Positions 1 through 10,691 of a stretch of DNA of 64,000 nucleotides are shown one piece after another. The notes beneath the pieces are model-generated. The model saw only the letters and a list, made by a program, of their open reading frames with translations, did not search any database and had not been told where the DNA came from. Origin of the DNA: Erythrobacter ani (lineage in GTDB: Bacteria; Pseudomonadota; Alphaproteobacteria; Sphingomonadales; Sphingomonadaceae). A program made the translations under genes and the position numbers. Where the stretch lies: contig NZ_JAGSPB010000001.1 in assembly GCF_019204025.1 (NCBI RefSeq), positions 1,364,001-1,428,000 of the forward strand. The letters run 5' to 3'. Position 1 is the first letter of the stretch. Every line of letters begins with the position of its first letter.

Positions 1-222
1 TGGTCATCATACTGGTACAACGGGCGCATCTACGGCACCGAGATAACGCGCGGGATCGATGTGTTCGCGCTGGAGCCGAGCGAGCATCTGACCGCAGAAG
101 AGATCGCCGCAGCGGAAACGGCATCCTACGCCAACACCCGCTTTAACCCGCAGACACAGACGCAGGTAAGCTGGGATGAAGCGACGATCGAAGCGGCAGC
201 AGCCAGCCGCAGCGGCGGCTAA
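1..222 (+). CDS. LVIVD repeat-containing protein, C-terminal end (partial)
   Basis: Only the last 73 codons are in the window; the frame is open from base 1 to a TAA at 220-222. The visible peptide starts WSSYWYNGRIYGTEITRG, continues IDVFALEPSEHLTAEEIAAA, and ends in an alanine- and serine-rich tail. A YWYNG-IYG-EI-RG-D-F-L-PSE signature is what I recall at the end of exported LVIVD-repeat beta-propeller proteins. These are surface or periplasmic proteins without a well-defined biochemical role. The family call rests on this short tail and the N-terminal signal peptide cannot be checked. A strong terminator follows directly. Confidence 0.6.
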   Translation, partial: WSSYWYNGRIYGTEITRGIDVFALEPSEHLTAEEIAAAETASYANTRFNPQTQTQVSWDEATIEAAAASRSGG

Positions 223-241
223 GCCGAACCACCGGAGAAAG

Positions 242-284
242 AAAAAAGGGGCGGGGTGGCCTTGTACCATCCCGCCCCTTTTTG
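242..284. terminator. Bidirectional rho-independent terminator
   Basis: An 11-bp GC-rich stem (245-255 with 271-281) is extended by four more pairs (256-259 with 267-270) around a short loop. It is flanked by an A-run on the left and a T-run on the right. It lies between the LVIVD gene ending at 222 on the plus strand and the DUF885 gene ending at 299 on the minus strand, so it can serve both. Confidence 0.85.
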
Positions 285-298
285 TCTTGGAGTATGGA

Positions 299-2140
299 TC
301 AGGCGGCTTTAACGCTCGCAATCCATTGATCGACCCGTTTTTCAAGTATCGACAGCGGCACCGATCCGCCGCCGAGAACCGTATCGTGGAACCCACGAAT
401 GTCGAACTGGTCGCCCAGTTCTTCCTCAGCCCTGGCGCGCAATTCCTGGATGCGGATCATCCCGATCTTGTACGCGGTCGCCTGTCCCGGCATCACGATG
501 TAACGGCGCACCTCCGATCGGACTGCCGTTTCGGGGATCGGCGAGTTCTCTAGGAAATAGTCGATGGCCTGCTGCTCGCCCCATCCTTTCGAGTGAATGC
601 CCGTATCGACCACAAGCCTGATCGCGCGCCACATCTCGGTCGTCAGGCGACCGAAGTCCGAATAGGGATCGTCGTAAGCACCCATTTCCTTGGCCAGTTT
701 TTCCGAATACAGTGCCCAGCCTTCGCCAAAGGCCGGGATATAACCGCCTTGCGCGCGGAATTTGGGAATGCCCGTAAGTTCCTGCGCAATCGATGACTGC
801 ATGTGGTGGCCGGGATTGCCCTCGTGATAGGCAATAACTTCCAGCGAGGGGATCGGCATCGCACGCATGTCGGAAAGGTGCGCGTAATAGACGCCTGGCC
901 GTGATCCGTCGGGCGTTCCGGGGCGGTAGTGCTGCGCAGCGCCATCCTGCTCGCGGAAGGGCTCGACCCTTTTGACCACGAGATCGGCCTTGGGCAGCGT
1001 TCCGAAGAAATCGGGCAGGCGTTCATTGATGAAGGCAAGATGCTTTTCTGCCTGATCGATATATTGCTGCGCCCCGGCATCGTTGTCGGGATAGAAGAAT
1101 TGGTCGTCTTCGCGCACGAACGTGAAGAACTCCTGCAGATCACCGTCGAAGCCTACCTGATCCTTGATCGCCTCCATCTCCGCGCGGATGCGCGCGACTT
1201 CGGACAGGCCTGTTTCGTGGATTTCGTCCGCCGTGAGATCGGTAGTCGTCATGAGATTGAGCCGATAATTGTAGAAGTCGTCGCCGCTTGCGAGCGCGCC
1301 GACGCCCTGCGCCGTTTCATCGGAGTTCGGACGGTCCTCGGTGTACCAATCGATGACCCGGCGGTAAGCGGGTGCGAACTCTTCGGTCAGGGCCGCACGG
1401 GCTTCCTCACGCAGCTCATCGGCTCGCTCTTCCGTGATCGCACCGTCTTCAACCAGTTTGGCCAGATGCGCTTCGCTCGCCTCCCACAGCGCGGAGGGCT
1501 CGCCGTCGTCAAACGGAGCGCCGTTGGTCAGTTTCGTCGATTCCTCGATCACGGCGTCATAAGAAAAGCGCGGTGGGCGCGTTCCGGCTTCGGCATTGTT
1601 TTTCGCGCGGTCGAGAAGCTGGTCCATCGCCGTGCCGATGCCTGCGATTCGAGCAATGAAAGCCTCCATATCGCTTTCATCTTCCACTCGGTGCTGCGTC
1701 AGGACGAAGCTCGGCAGAGCGGTGTGCGTCCCGTTCATCTGATGCAGGATATATTGCTGATCGTTGAACTCGGCTGCGCGCGCGGCCTGATCGGCGCGGA
1801 ACTGAAACATGTCCCAGGACAGTTTCGCTTCATCCGAAAGTTCGTCGTAATCGAAGTTTGCTTCCATCTCTGCGACGGCTGCCTGCCACCACTGGATCTG
1901 CTCCTGCTGCGCCTCAAGCGAGAGATCGTCGATCTTGTCGTTGTCGCTCTTCCGGCCGAGGGCCGTCTGCCGGATCGGGCTGAATTTCAGCTCCTCCTCG
2001 AATTTGGTTTCGAACCATTCGTTGAGGCATTCCGTTTGTGAGCTTTCGCAATTGACGGTCGCCACAGTCGGTGAGGTGAGCTGTTCGCATCCGGCGAGCG
2101 CGACGGATGCCAGCAGCAAGGCAGCAAGTTTGGTTTTCAC
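299..2140 (-). CDS. DUF885 family lipoprotein (putative zinc metallopeptidase)
   Basis: The protein has 613 residues from a GTG at 2140. This start is chosen over the upstream ATG at 2185 because it opens directly with a lipoprotein signal: KTK, a hydrophobic stretch, then the lipobox LAGC. The mature protein is probably anchored to a membrane facing the periplasm. The body matches the DUF885 family of large alpha-helical proteins. The diagnostic element is AYHEGNPGHHMQ in the C-terminal half, an H-E-x3-G-H-H arrangement typical of zinc binding. DUF885 proteins are thought to be peptidases related to M2/M3-like enzymes; the substrate is unknown. It stands alone between two terminators. Confidence 0.85.
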   Translation of the reverse strand: MKTKLAALLLASVALAGCEQLTSPTVATVNCESSQTECLNEWFETKFEEELKFSPIRQTALGRKSDNDKIDDLSLEAQQEQIQWWQAAVAEMEANFDYDELSDEAKLSWDMFQFRADQAARAAEFNDQQYILHQMNGTHTALPSFVLTQHRVEDESDMEAFIARIAGIGTAMDQLLDRAKNNAEAGTRPPRFSYDAVIEESTKLTNGAPFDDGEPSALWEASEAHLAKLVEDGAITEERADELREEARAALTEEFAPAYRRVIDWYTEDRPNSDETAQGVGALASGDDFYNYRLNLMTTTDLTADEIHETGLSEVARIRAEMEAIKDQVGFDGDLQEFFTFVREDDQFFYPDNDAGAQQYIDQAEKHLAFINERLPDFFGTLPKADLVVKRVEPFREQDGAAQHYRPGTPDGSRPGVYYAHLSDMRAMPIPSLEVIAYHEGNPGHHMQSSIAQELTGIPKFRAQGGYIPAFGEGWALYSEKLAKEMGAYDDPYSDFGRLTTEMWRAIRLVVDTGIHSKGWGEQQAIDYFLENSPIPETAVRSEVRRYIVMPGQATAYKIGMIRIQELRARAEEELGDQFDIRGFHDTVLGGGSVPLSILEKRVDQWIASVKAA

Positions 2141-2217
2141 GGTAAGTCCCCTACGTCTCCAATATTGTCGGCGATCATGGGGCAAGCCGATATGATTGGG
2201 AACCCGGGAATTCGACG

Positions 2218-2252
2218 AACAAAAAACCCCGAGGGACGAACGTCCCCCGGGG
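2218..2252 (-). terminator. Terminator of the groESL operon
   Basis: A near-perfect 12-bp stem (CCCCGAGGGACG paired with CGTCCCCCGGGG, one mismatch, loop AA) is followed on the minus strand by a T-run (A-run at 2221-2226). It sits about 35 bases after the groL stop codon. Confidence 0.85.
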
Positions 2253-2286
2253 CCATTTTTGCAAGCGTTTGAGCTGACGGTGTGGC

Positions 2287-3984
<1,698 letters not shown>

Positions 3985-3992
3985 TCAGCGGA

Positions 3993-4280
3993 TCAATCGA
4001 TGATCCCCATGATGTCGCTTTCCTTCATGATCAGCAGGTCCTCGCCGTCGATCTTGACTTCGGTGCCGGACCACTTGCCGAACAGAACGCGGTCGCCGGC
4101 TTTCACATCGAGCGTGATGCGGGCGCCAGAATCGTCACGGGCGCCTTCACCGACAGCGACGATCTCGCCTTCGCTTGGCTTTTCCTGGGCTGAGTCTGGA
4201 ATGATGATGCCGCCAGCAGTTTTCTGGTCGGCTTCGATGCGGCGGACGACTACGCGGTCGTGCAGCGGACGAAATGCCAT
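3993..4280 (-). CDS. groS: Co-chaperonin GroES (Hsp10)
   Basis: The protein has 95 residues, starting at [12 protein letters not shown] (4280). A longer reading from 4298 adds six residues foreign to the family. It forms the heptameric lid of the GroEL chamber. The mobile loop that contacts GroEL is visible as [19 protein letters not shown] near residues 20-38. The conserved GDRVLFGKW and the terminal MKESDIMGI are also present. It is the first gene of the groES-groL operon. Confidence 0.98.
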   Translation of the reverse strand: MAFRPLHDRVVVRRIEADQKTAGGIIIPDSAQEKPSEGEIVAVGEGARDDSGARITLDVKAGDRVLFGKWSGTEVKIDGEDLLIMKESDIMGIID

Positions 4281-4314
4281 GATAGATGACCTTTTCATTG
4301 GGTTGATGTGTCGA

Positions 4315-4341
4315 TTGGCACTCTCCTCCCGAGAGTGCCAG
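4315..4341 (-). promoter_or_regulatory. CIRCE element (HrcA operator) of groESL
   Basis: TTGGCACTC, a 9-base spacer, then GAGTGCCAG. The inner 8 bp of each arm are perfectly complementary and match the CIRCE consensus (TTAGCACTC-N9-GAGTGCTAA). It lies 35 bases upstream of the groES start. HrcA is known to bind CIRCE and repress groESL at normal temperature; hrcA itself is not in the window. Confidence 0.93.
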
Positions 4342-4348
4342 CGCAGCG

Positions 4349-4378
4349 CAAATGGGTGTGCGCTGGCGATGAGTCAAC
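4349..4378 (-). promoter_or_regulatory. RpoH-type heat-shock promoter of groESL
   Basis: On the minus strand GTTGAC (4378-4373) is followed, after a suitable spacer, by CCCATTTG (4356-4349). This fits the alphaproteobacterial sigma-32 pattern (TTG box and C-Y-T-A-T-N-T box) apart from one base. Transcription would start at about the CIRCE edge, so HrcA binding would block it. Confidence 0.6.
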
Positions 4379-4417
4379 ACGTATTCAGGAAAAAATTTGA
4401 TCGTGCGGCGAGTGCGA

Positions 4418-5809
4418 TCAGTGCCGTCGCACTGTCAGGTGCAGACGCTCACGCAGCATCCACCGCCATGTAAGCAGGACAGCCGCAAAAGCCAGTCCAG
4501 TCGCGAGGCCGATCCAGACCCCTATTCCTTCGAGCGAAGTGAAAAATCCGAGACCGAAGGCCAGGCCAAAACCGGGCACCCAATAACTGAAGATCGCGAT
4601 CCACATTGGCACGCGGGTATCCTGCAAGCCGCGTAAGGCTCCGGCGGCGACCGCCTGTACGCCGTCGACGAGCTGGAAGGCGGCGGCAAGCACCAGGAAC
4701 TGAAGCGCGAACCCGACTAAGGCTGCATTCTTTGCATCGCCGATATCGACGAATATGCGCAGTAATTGTTCGGGGACGAGGACCATGGCCGTCGCCGTGA
4801 AAGCCATGAAGCCCGTGCCGATGGCCATGGCCACCCATCCGGCGAGCTTGATACCCTTTTCGTCCTCAGCTCCGTAGAAATAGCCAACCCGGATCGTCGC
4901 GGCTTGCCCGACGCCGAACGGCACTTGAAATGCGAGCGCGGCGATGTTGAGCGCGACGATATGGCCGGCAAGCTCGGCGGCGCCTATGCGGCCCATGAGG
5001 AAAGCCGCAGCGCTGAACACACCCGCCTCTGCCGTGACTGTCAGTGCGATCGGTGCCCCGATCCGCACGATCGTCCAGAAACGCTGCCAGTCGGGGCGCC
5101 AGAACCGATAGAAAATCCGGTAGCGCGCGAGGGCAGGGCTCAGTAAGATTATCACAACATAGGCGGTGAGCGTGATCAGCGCAGTGATTATCGTCGCCAC
5201 TGCAGCGCCGGTCAGACCAAGCTCTGGAGCGCCGAAATTTCCGAAGATGAAGGCGTAATTGGCAAAGGCATTCACGGGAATGCCGAGCGCAGTGATCGCC
5301 GTTGCGACAACCGGACGGCCAAGCGCGGATACATAATTGCGCAGCACCGCCGAAAGCAGCATCGGCACGAGCGAATAGATGATGACGTAATTGTATTCAC
5401 TAGCGAGGGCGATGATTGCAGGTTGCTGCCCGGTCAACTCCATTACCGGGCCGAGCAGCAATGCCGCCGCCATGCCGCCCAAACCCGAGATTACCGCCAG
5501 CCACAATGCCATGCGGGTGGCACGCCGAACTGGCCTGAACGATGGTGACCGCGACCCGATCGCCTCGGCAATCAGTGGCGCGACCGCTCCTGTCAGCGAC
5601 GCGAGCGTCCAGACGATCAGTCCGAACAACCCAGCGGCGAGACCCGACGCGGCGAGCGGTTCTTCTCCGAGCCGGGCTATAAAGATGACATCGACGATGT
5701 AGATCGCGGCCTGCAGCAGATTGGCGAGCGCCAGCGGCGCGGCAAGCATTACCGTCGCGCGCAATTCCTGCCCCCAGCCGGGCGTTTCGAGAGGTTCGTT
5801 TTTCTGCAT
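4418..5809 (-). CDS. MATE family multidrug/toxin efflux transporter
   Basis: This 463-residue membrane protein has about 12 hydrophobic segments in two similar halves. The N-terminal LAAPLALANLLQAAIYIVD followed by ARLGEEPLAASGLA is the typical first-helix signature of the NorM/DinF-type MATE family. These transporters extrude organic cations and drugs in exchange for sodium ions or protons. The GC-rich C-terminus ends with basic residues. It lies between groESL and the Tad locus, is read leftward, and has no apparent regulator beside it. The substrate cannot be predicted from sequence. Confidence 0.9.
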   Translation of the reverse strand: MQKNEPLETPGWGQELRATVMLAAPLALANLLQAAIYIVDVIFIARLGEEPLAASGLAAGLFGLIVWTLASLTGAVAPLIAEAIGSRSPSFRPVRRATRMALWLAVISGLGGMAAALLLGPVMELTGQQPAIIALASEYNYVIIYSLVPMLLSAVLRNYVSALGRPVVATAITALGIPVNAFANYAFIFGNFGAPELGLTGAAVATIITALITLTAYVVIILLSPALARYRIFYRFWRPDWQRFWTIVRIGAPIALTVTAEAGVFSAAAFLMGRIGAAELAGHIVALNIAALAFQVPFGVGQAATIRVGYFYGAEDEKGIKLAGWVAMAIGTGFMAFTATAMVLVPEQLLRIFVDIGDAKNAALVGFALQFLVLAAAFQLVDGVQAVAAGALRGLQDTRVPMWIAIFSYWVPGFGLAFGLGFFTSLEGIGVWIGLATGLAFAAVLLTWRWMLRERLHLTVRRH

Positions 5810-5894
5810 GCCTCACCTTGCCCGCAGCAAGGCGAGCCGACCCGAATAGGCGAGCGCGCACAGCGATGAAAGCGAAAAAGCGCGTCGGCAGGGT

Positions 5895-6383
5895 TCAGCT
5901 AAAGATGCTGGGGCCCGTACCCGGCTGAAGGTACGTAATCGCTGCGACGATCAACGTGCCGGTCGCGATTGCGACTCCATAAGGGACCAGATCGGATTGA
6001 GCGTCTCTTGCCGCGCTGAATTTGAAACCCCTTCCGGCGAAGCGGAAGAGGATCAAGCCAATCCCGGCTAGCGAAATCGCAAACATTAGCGAAAACATCT
6101 CGCCGAGCGGGAGCCAGGCTGCGCTTGCCGCCAGAAACTTTCCATCGCCTCCGCCCCACATCTTCATTCCGAACAGCAGCATCCCGATGAACAGCGCTGC
6201 TATGAAGCTGGCTCCATGCCAGAGCAGCGCGTCCAGGCCTCCCGAATAGACTGCGAAGCAAAGCCCGGCGGCTGCCGTCACCAGACTAAGCAAGTTAGGA
6301 ATTCGGCGCGTCTTGATGTCGAGCCATGCCCCCGTGATCAAGCAGATCGCGAGGATCAGCAGCCCGATCTGCACGCGTTCCAC
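5895..6383 (-). CDS. cpaA: Prepilin peptidase CpaA (TadV-type, A24 family)
   Basis: This 162-residue integral membrane aspartic peptidase removes the leader of Flp prepilin and the TadE-type pseudopilins. The two catalytic aspartates are visible: D22 in WLDIKTRRIPN and D80 in GGGD. It is the short form without the N-terminal methylase domain, as usual for Tad loci. The start overlaps the end of tadD by 28 bases, so it is probably the last gene of the operon. In Caulobacter-type loci cpaA lies just after the pilin; here it is at the opposite end. Confidence 0.92.
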   Translation of the reverse strand: MERVQIGLLILAICLITGAWLDIKTRRIPNLLSLVTAAAGLCFAVYSGGLDALLWHGASFIAALFIGMLLFGMKMWGGGDGKFLAASAAWLPLGEMFSLMFAISLAGIGLILFRFAGRGFKFSAARDAQSDLVPYGVAIATGTLIVAAITYLQPGTGPSIFS

Positions 6384-7321
6384 ACATCGGCAAGCGCAAG
6401 CGCGGTTGGCATACTGTGATCGAGGGCAGCAATGCGCGGCGCGACGGCCTTGCCGATGACCGAATCGCTCGTCGCGCGATCGAGCGCAAATACCGATCCG
6501 CTGTCAGCCGCTTCGTCTGCAGCCGCGATCCGCTGCACCACGGGTCGACTGATGTAAACGATGTCATGCGTACCGCTTTTTTCAGCCGCGGGCTGGGTGA
6601 CTGGGGCGATCTCAAGGTGCGCAGTAGTTTCAGAGCGCCCGATGCGCACTTCGTTTCCAGACACACGAGTGAGTTGTACGCTGCCGTCATCGGTCGTCAC
6701 GAAGCCTGAGCGTGCCGGTGCCTTGTCGACCCGGACGCGGCTCCGCGTCACTGGACGCAGGGCGGTCTGAGCCTGGACGGTCTCGCCATTCCGGGCGCTC
6801 GCACCCGAAGTCCTGATTTCGAAAACCGCCTGGCGGTGCTCAACCGGACGGGCTGGTTGGACCGAAGTCCGGGCAGGAGTGTCGGTGGAGGCTGCAAGCT
6901 CGGGAGCAGCGCCGCTTCGACGGGCCGTTTTGACGCGCGTCTGCTTGCCTTCAAAACGGGCAAGGTTTCGCTGGAAACGATCATTGGCCGGATCGAACGA
7001 GACGGCTTGAAGGAAATACCTTTCTGCAAGGTCTGAACGACCAAGCCGGTCATAGGTAATCGCGAGCCCATTCGACGCTTCCGCTGCAGTAGCTGCGTGA
7101 CGCGATGCCTGGCGGAATGCATTGGCTGCTTTCCCGAGCCGGCCAGCGATCAGATCTCGTTTGCCATCGACCAGCCGCCTCTCGAAATAGTCGGACATGT
7201 CGATATCGCCGACCTGCTGGGCCGAAGAGGTCGAGGCGAAATTGAATTCCGGGCCACCTGAACATGCACCCAGCGGTATCGAGAGCGACACCGCAGTGGC
7301 CGCGAGCAAACGATGTTTCAT
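6356..7321 (-). CDS. tadD: Tetratricopeptide-repeat lipoprotein TadD
   Basis: The protein has 321 residues with a lipoprotein signal (lipobox LGAC, cysteine about residue 20). TPR-like helices span roughly residues 45-130; the clearest repeats are LIAGRLGKAANAFRQAS and ITYDRLGRSDLAERYFLQAV. TadD is the outer-membrane lipoprotein thought to help assemble or localise the CpaC secretin. The second half (about 130-321) is not TPR; it is rich in Thr, Arg and Ala, low in complexity and probably disordered. It follows tadC with four bases between them. Confidence 0.85.
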   Translation of the reverse strand: MKHRLLAATAVSLSIPLGACSGGPEFNFASTSSAQQVGDIDMSDYFERRLVDGKRDLIAGRLGKAANAFRQASRHAATAAEASNGLAITYDRLGRSDLAERYFLQAVSFDPANDRFQRNLARFEGKQTRVKTARRSGAAPELAASTDTPARTSVQPARPVEHRQAVFEIRTSGASARNGETVQAQTALRPVTRSRVRVDKAPARSGFVTTDDGSVQLTRVSGNEVRIGRSETTAHLEIAPVTQPAAEKSGTHDIVYISRPVVQRIAAADEAADSGSVFALDRATSDSVIGKAVAPRIAALDHSMPTALALADVWNACRSGC

Positions 7322-7325
7322 ATTC

Positions 7326-8303
7326 CTATCCCCCTGTCATCATCGGAAAGATTTCCTTGACCATGCGGATGCTCGCCGGGAGCATCATGACCCCAATCAT
7401 CGTGGGAAGCATGAAAACCACGAGCGGTATCGAGATTAGCACCGGGAGCCTGTGCGCCTTTTCCTCGGCGCGCATCCGGCGCTTCTCGCGCATTTCCTCT
7501 GCGTACACTCGCAAGGTCCCGCCGAGGCTCGTCCCCAGTTTGTCGGACTGGATCAGCAGTGTCGAAAACGAACGGATTTCATCCACACTGGCAACGTCGG
7601 CAAGTTTGCGAAACGCCTCCTCGCGGGTCGCGCCTGCGCGCAATTGCAACACTGAAATCGACAGCAATTCGGAAACGAGCGGGTGAGACTGGACCATTTC
7701 GCGCCCGACCCGGTCCATTGCCGCCTCGATACCGAGACCGGCCTCGATGCAGACAAGCATGAGATCGAGACAGTCGGGAAATCCGTTGACGATCTCCTCC
7801 TGACGCCTGTCAGCTCGGGCCCGCACGAACAGGCTTGGCAGGAACAGGCCGAGCAGGCCGAGCAAGGAGCCAACGATATAAATTTGCAGAAACCCCGGGG
7901 GCTCCGGACGCGTAAAGGCAATCAGGAGGTACAGGCCAGGCAGCAGGAAGATCATCCCTAACCGGACGAGCGTGAAGATCCGAGGCGCCATTGGCGAGTC
8001 GAAGCCCGCCTGCCGCATCGTCTCGCTCAGGCGTTCATCGCGCGTATCACTGAGATCGAGGCCCGCGGCTTCGATCCGCTGGGCCAGTTTCGACCAAGCG
8101 GACTGATTTTGCTGCGCGCGGAGAGTGGGCGCATTGCCCGACGGGGCGGTCGTCGGGACGGCAATTTCGCTGAGCATTCCTTGCGCCGCCCGCTTCCGCA
8201 GCCCCAGGTTGATCAGAAGGAAAGCCGCAACGGCAACCAGAGCGAAGGTCGCGAGCAGGAACACGATCCGCGCAGCCATGCTGGTGGCGAGAAGTTCGAT
8301 CAT
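7326..8303 (-). CDS. tadC: Tad pilus inner-membrane platform protein TadC
   Basis: This 325-residue GspF/PilC-type (T2SSF domain) protein pairs with TadB as the inner-membrane platform on which the CpaF ATPase works. The domain core is visible in FPDCLDLMLVCIEAGLGIEA and in the region ending FSTLLIQSDKLGTSLGGTL. Hydrophobic helices lie near residues 5-30, 110-160 and 290-320. It sits tightly between tadB and tadD. Confidence 0.92.
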   Translation of the reverse strand: MIELLATSMAARIVFLLATFALVAVAAFLLINLGLRKRAAQGMLSEIAVPTTAPSGNAPTLRAQQNQSAWSKLAQRIEAAGLDLSDTRDERLSETMRQAGFDSPMAPRIFTLVRLGMIFLLPGLYLLIAFTRPEPPGFLQIYIVGSLLGLLGLFLPSLFVRARADRRQEEIVNGFPDCLDLMLVCIEAGLGIEAAMDRVGREMVQSHPLVSELLSISVLQLRAGATREEAFRKLADVASVDEIRSFSTLLIQSDKLGTSLGGTLRVYAEEMREKRRMRAEEKAHRLPVLISIPLVVFMLPTMIGVMMLPASIRMVKEIFPMMTGG

Positions 8304-8307
8304 GAAA

Positions 8308-9309
8308 TCATACCTTAATGTCGATCATCTTCTGAATCATGATGAACCCGAGGACGTACATGATCATCAGGACGACTGCCCCTATGATAAACAATCCGTC
8401 GGTCGCCACGCTGAGGTAAAAGCCGGGGTTCACCGAAAACAATCCAAGAAATGCGACGATCGGCAGGATGGTAAGCATCCAGCCTGTCATGCGGCCTTCG
8501 GAACTGAGCGCACGGACTTTCATGTACAGGCTCGCCCGTGCGCGGATCACAGTTGCGAGGTTTTCCAGAATTTCGGCCAGACTGCCCCCGGTTTCGTTCT
8601 GAACCGAAAGCGAGACGACAAACATGCGGATGTCCTCAAGGTCCCACCGCTCGGCCATGTCGCTGAGCGCGTCGGTCAGCTCGGCACCGTAAGTTACCTC
8701 GTCAGATACGAGCCCGAATTCCGATCCGATCGGGTCTTCCATTTCCTTGGTAAGCAGATCGATGGCAGAGGAGACAGGGTGGCCCGCGCGCAAGGCGCGG
8801 ACGAATACATCGAGCGCGATGGGAAATTGCTGCTCGATTTTTTTCCGGCGCCGCTGACCAATGAAGCCGATGATGAGGACCGGCAGCAGACAAGCTGCGC
8901 AAAAAGAAACGATCAGCGCGAGAAACAGCGTTCCGAACCCAAGCGGGAAACCGGCGGTCACAATACCGATACACAGAAGCGCAAACAGCAGCGCGAAAGC
9001 CACGCTTATCAGCAGCAGTACCTGGATTCCGGTCACCGGCAAAGCTGCGGCCATCACGGTCCGCTGCAGGTTCTGGAGCCGTACCGCAACAAATGGCGGC
9101 AGATGTTCGAAATTAGAAGGCGTGTTCTTCCGCAAAGTGGCAACGACCGCATCGCGCGAGGAGCCCTGCTTGATGAGCTTCATACGCTTGTTGACGGCCT
9201 GAGTATGAGCACTGCGGCTCCAGACTGCGTTGAGGACCAGCTGCGCAATGATGAAAATCGACGCAAAGATCGCGAGCAACACACCGAGCCTGAGGATTAG
9301 GTCAGTCAT
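8308..9309 (-). CDS. tadB: Tad pilus inner-membrane platform protein TadB
   Basis: This 333-residue T2SSF-domain protein is partner of TadC. The core motif FPIALDVFVRALRAGHPVSSA and the later NETGGSLAEILENLA match the GspF-type domain. There are hydrophobic segments at both ends and a central pair around residues 95-145. It begins two bases after the cpaF stop, indicating translational coupling. Confidence 0.92.
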   Translation of the reverse strand: MTDLILRLGVLLAIFASIFIIAQLVLNAVWSRSAHTQAVNKRMKLIKQGSSRDAVVATLRKNTPSNFEHLPPFVAVRLQNLQRTVMAAALPVTGIQVLLLISVAFALLFALLCIGIVTAGFPLGFGTLFLALIVSFCAACLLPVLIIGFIGQRRRKKIEQQFPIALDVFVRALRAGHPVSSAIDLLTKEMEDPIGSEFGLVSDEVTYGAELTDALSDMAERWDLEDIRMFVVSLSVQNETGGSLAEILENLATVIRARASLYMKVRALSSEGRMTGWMLTILPIVAFLGLFSVNPGFYLSVATDGLFIIGAVVLMIMYVLGFIMIQKMIDIKV

Positions 9310-9311
9310 AA

Positions 9312-10691
9312 TCAGGAAAACTCATAATCCGGACGGAACAGCTCCGATGGAAGATCGATGCCCGCAGACCTGGTATCCGAAAGGAATTTGGGACGTATGC
9401 CGGTCGCTTCGAATTGACCTGTGATCGTGCCATCATCTTCGCGGCCGGTTATCTTGAACCGGAAGATTTCCTGCATTGTGATGGTGTCGCTTTCCATCCC
9501 GGTGATTTCCGACAGGCTCATCACGCGGCGGCGGCCGTCCGAAAGCCGGCCGACCTGGATCACCACGTCGATCGCCGATTCGATCTGTGCCCGGGCAGAG
9601 CGCGAGTTCATGTCGATCCCGCTCATGCCGATCATCTGTTCGACTCTCGCCAGGGCATCGCGCGGAGTGTTAGCGTGGACCGTGGTCATCGATCCGTCGT
9701 GGCCGGTGTTCATGGCCTGCAACATGTCGAAAGCTTCGCCGGCGCGAACCTCGCCAACGATGATACGATCGGGCCGCATGCGAAGGGCATTTTTCACGAG
9801 ATCCCGCTGCGTTACCTCGCCGTTGCCTTCCATATTTGCGGGACGGGTCTCAAGGCGGGCAACATGCTCCTGTTGCAGTTGAAGCTCGGCACTATCCTCG
9901 ATCGTCACGATACGCTCGCGCTCGTCGATGAACGACGACATTGCATTGAGGAGGGTGGTCTTTCCCGATCCGGTGCCGCCCGAGATGAGAACGTTGCGGC
10001 GGGATTGGACGATGGCCTCCATCACGACGGCCATCGATTCCGGGACGCTGCCCAATTCGACCAGCTTGCCGATGTCGATCCGCTTCTTGGCGAATTTGCG
10101 GATCGACAAGAGCGATCCATCCACTGCGAGCGGCGCAACGATCGCATTCACGCGAGAGCCGTCAGCAAGCCGCGCGTCGACAAACGGCGATGATTCGTCG
10201 ATGCGGCGTCCGACAGCGCTCACGATCTTCTGAATGATCCGCATCAGGTGCCGCTCACCCTGAAATTCGGTGGGCACCCGCTGAAGCAGACCAAACCGTT
10301 CGACGAAAACCGTTTCCGGCCCGTTCACGAGGATGTCCGTGATCGTCTCGTCCTGCAGAAGCGGTTCCAGCGGGCCGAGGCCGAGCAGTTCATCGAGCAC
10401 GTCTTCGACCAAGGCTTCGCGTTCGGTCCGATTCAGCGGCTCGTTGTGTTCAAGCAACAGCTCGCCGATAATGTCGGCGACATCCTTGCGGATCGCCTCG
10501 CGCGACATCTTGTCGAGCGCGGAAAGGTTGATCTTGTCGAGCAAAGCGCGGTGAATGATCACCTTGAGCTCAAGTGAGCGTTTGTTAGCCCGGTCGTCAT
10601 CCGTTTCAAGCATCGCTTGAAGTGGTGAGACTTCTGCGGATGTTTCTCCGAACTCAGTGAGTTCCTCGGTCCGTTTTAGCGCCCAGCTCAT
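9312..10691 (-). CDS. cpaF: Tad pilus secretion ATPase CpaF/TadA
   Basis: The protein has 459 residues. This cytoplasmic hexameric ATPase of the VirB11/GspE superfamily drives pilus extension and, in Caulobacter, retraction. The Walker A motif is GGTGSGKT at about residues 238-245, and the Walker B region is RIIVGEVR at 309-316. It is followed by the conserved [15 protein letters not shown] histidine box. The N-terminal about 100 residues are a variable helical region. The start overlaps the cpaE stop in an ATGA arrangement. Confidence 0.96.
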   Translation of the reverse strand: MSWALKRTEELTEFGETSAEVSPLQAMLETDDDRANKRSLELKVIIHRALLDKINLSALDKMSREAIRKDVADIIGELLLEHNEPLNRTEREALVEDVLDELLGLGPLEPLLQDETITDILVNGPETVFVERFGLLQRVPTEFQGERHLMRIIQKIVSAVGRRIDESSPFVDARLADGSRVNAIVAPLAVDGSLLSIRKFAKKRIDIGKLVELGSVPESMAVVMEAIVQSRRNVLISGGTGSGKTTLLNAMSSFIDERERIVTIEDSAELQLQQEHVARLETRPANMEGNGEVTQRDLVKNALRMRPDRIIVGEVRAGEAFDMLQAMNTGHDGSMTTVHANTPRDALARVEQMIGMSGIDMNSRSARAQIESAIDVVIQVGRLSDGRRRVMSLSEITGMESDTITMQEIFRFKITGREDDGTITGQFEATGIRPKFLSDTRSAGIDLPSELFRPDYEFS

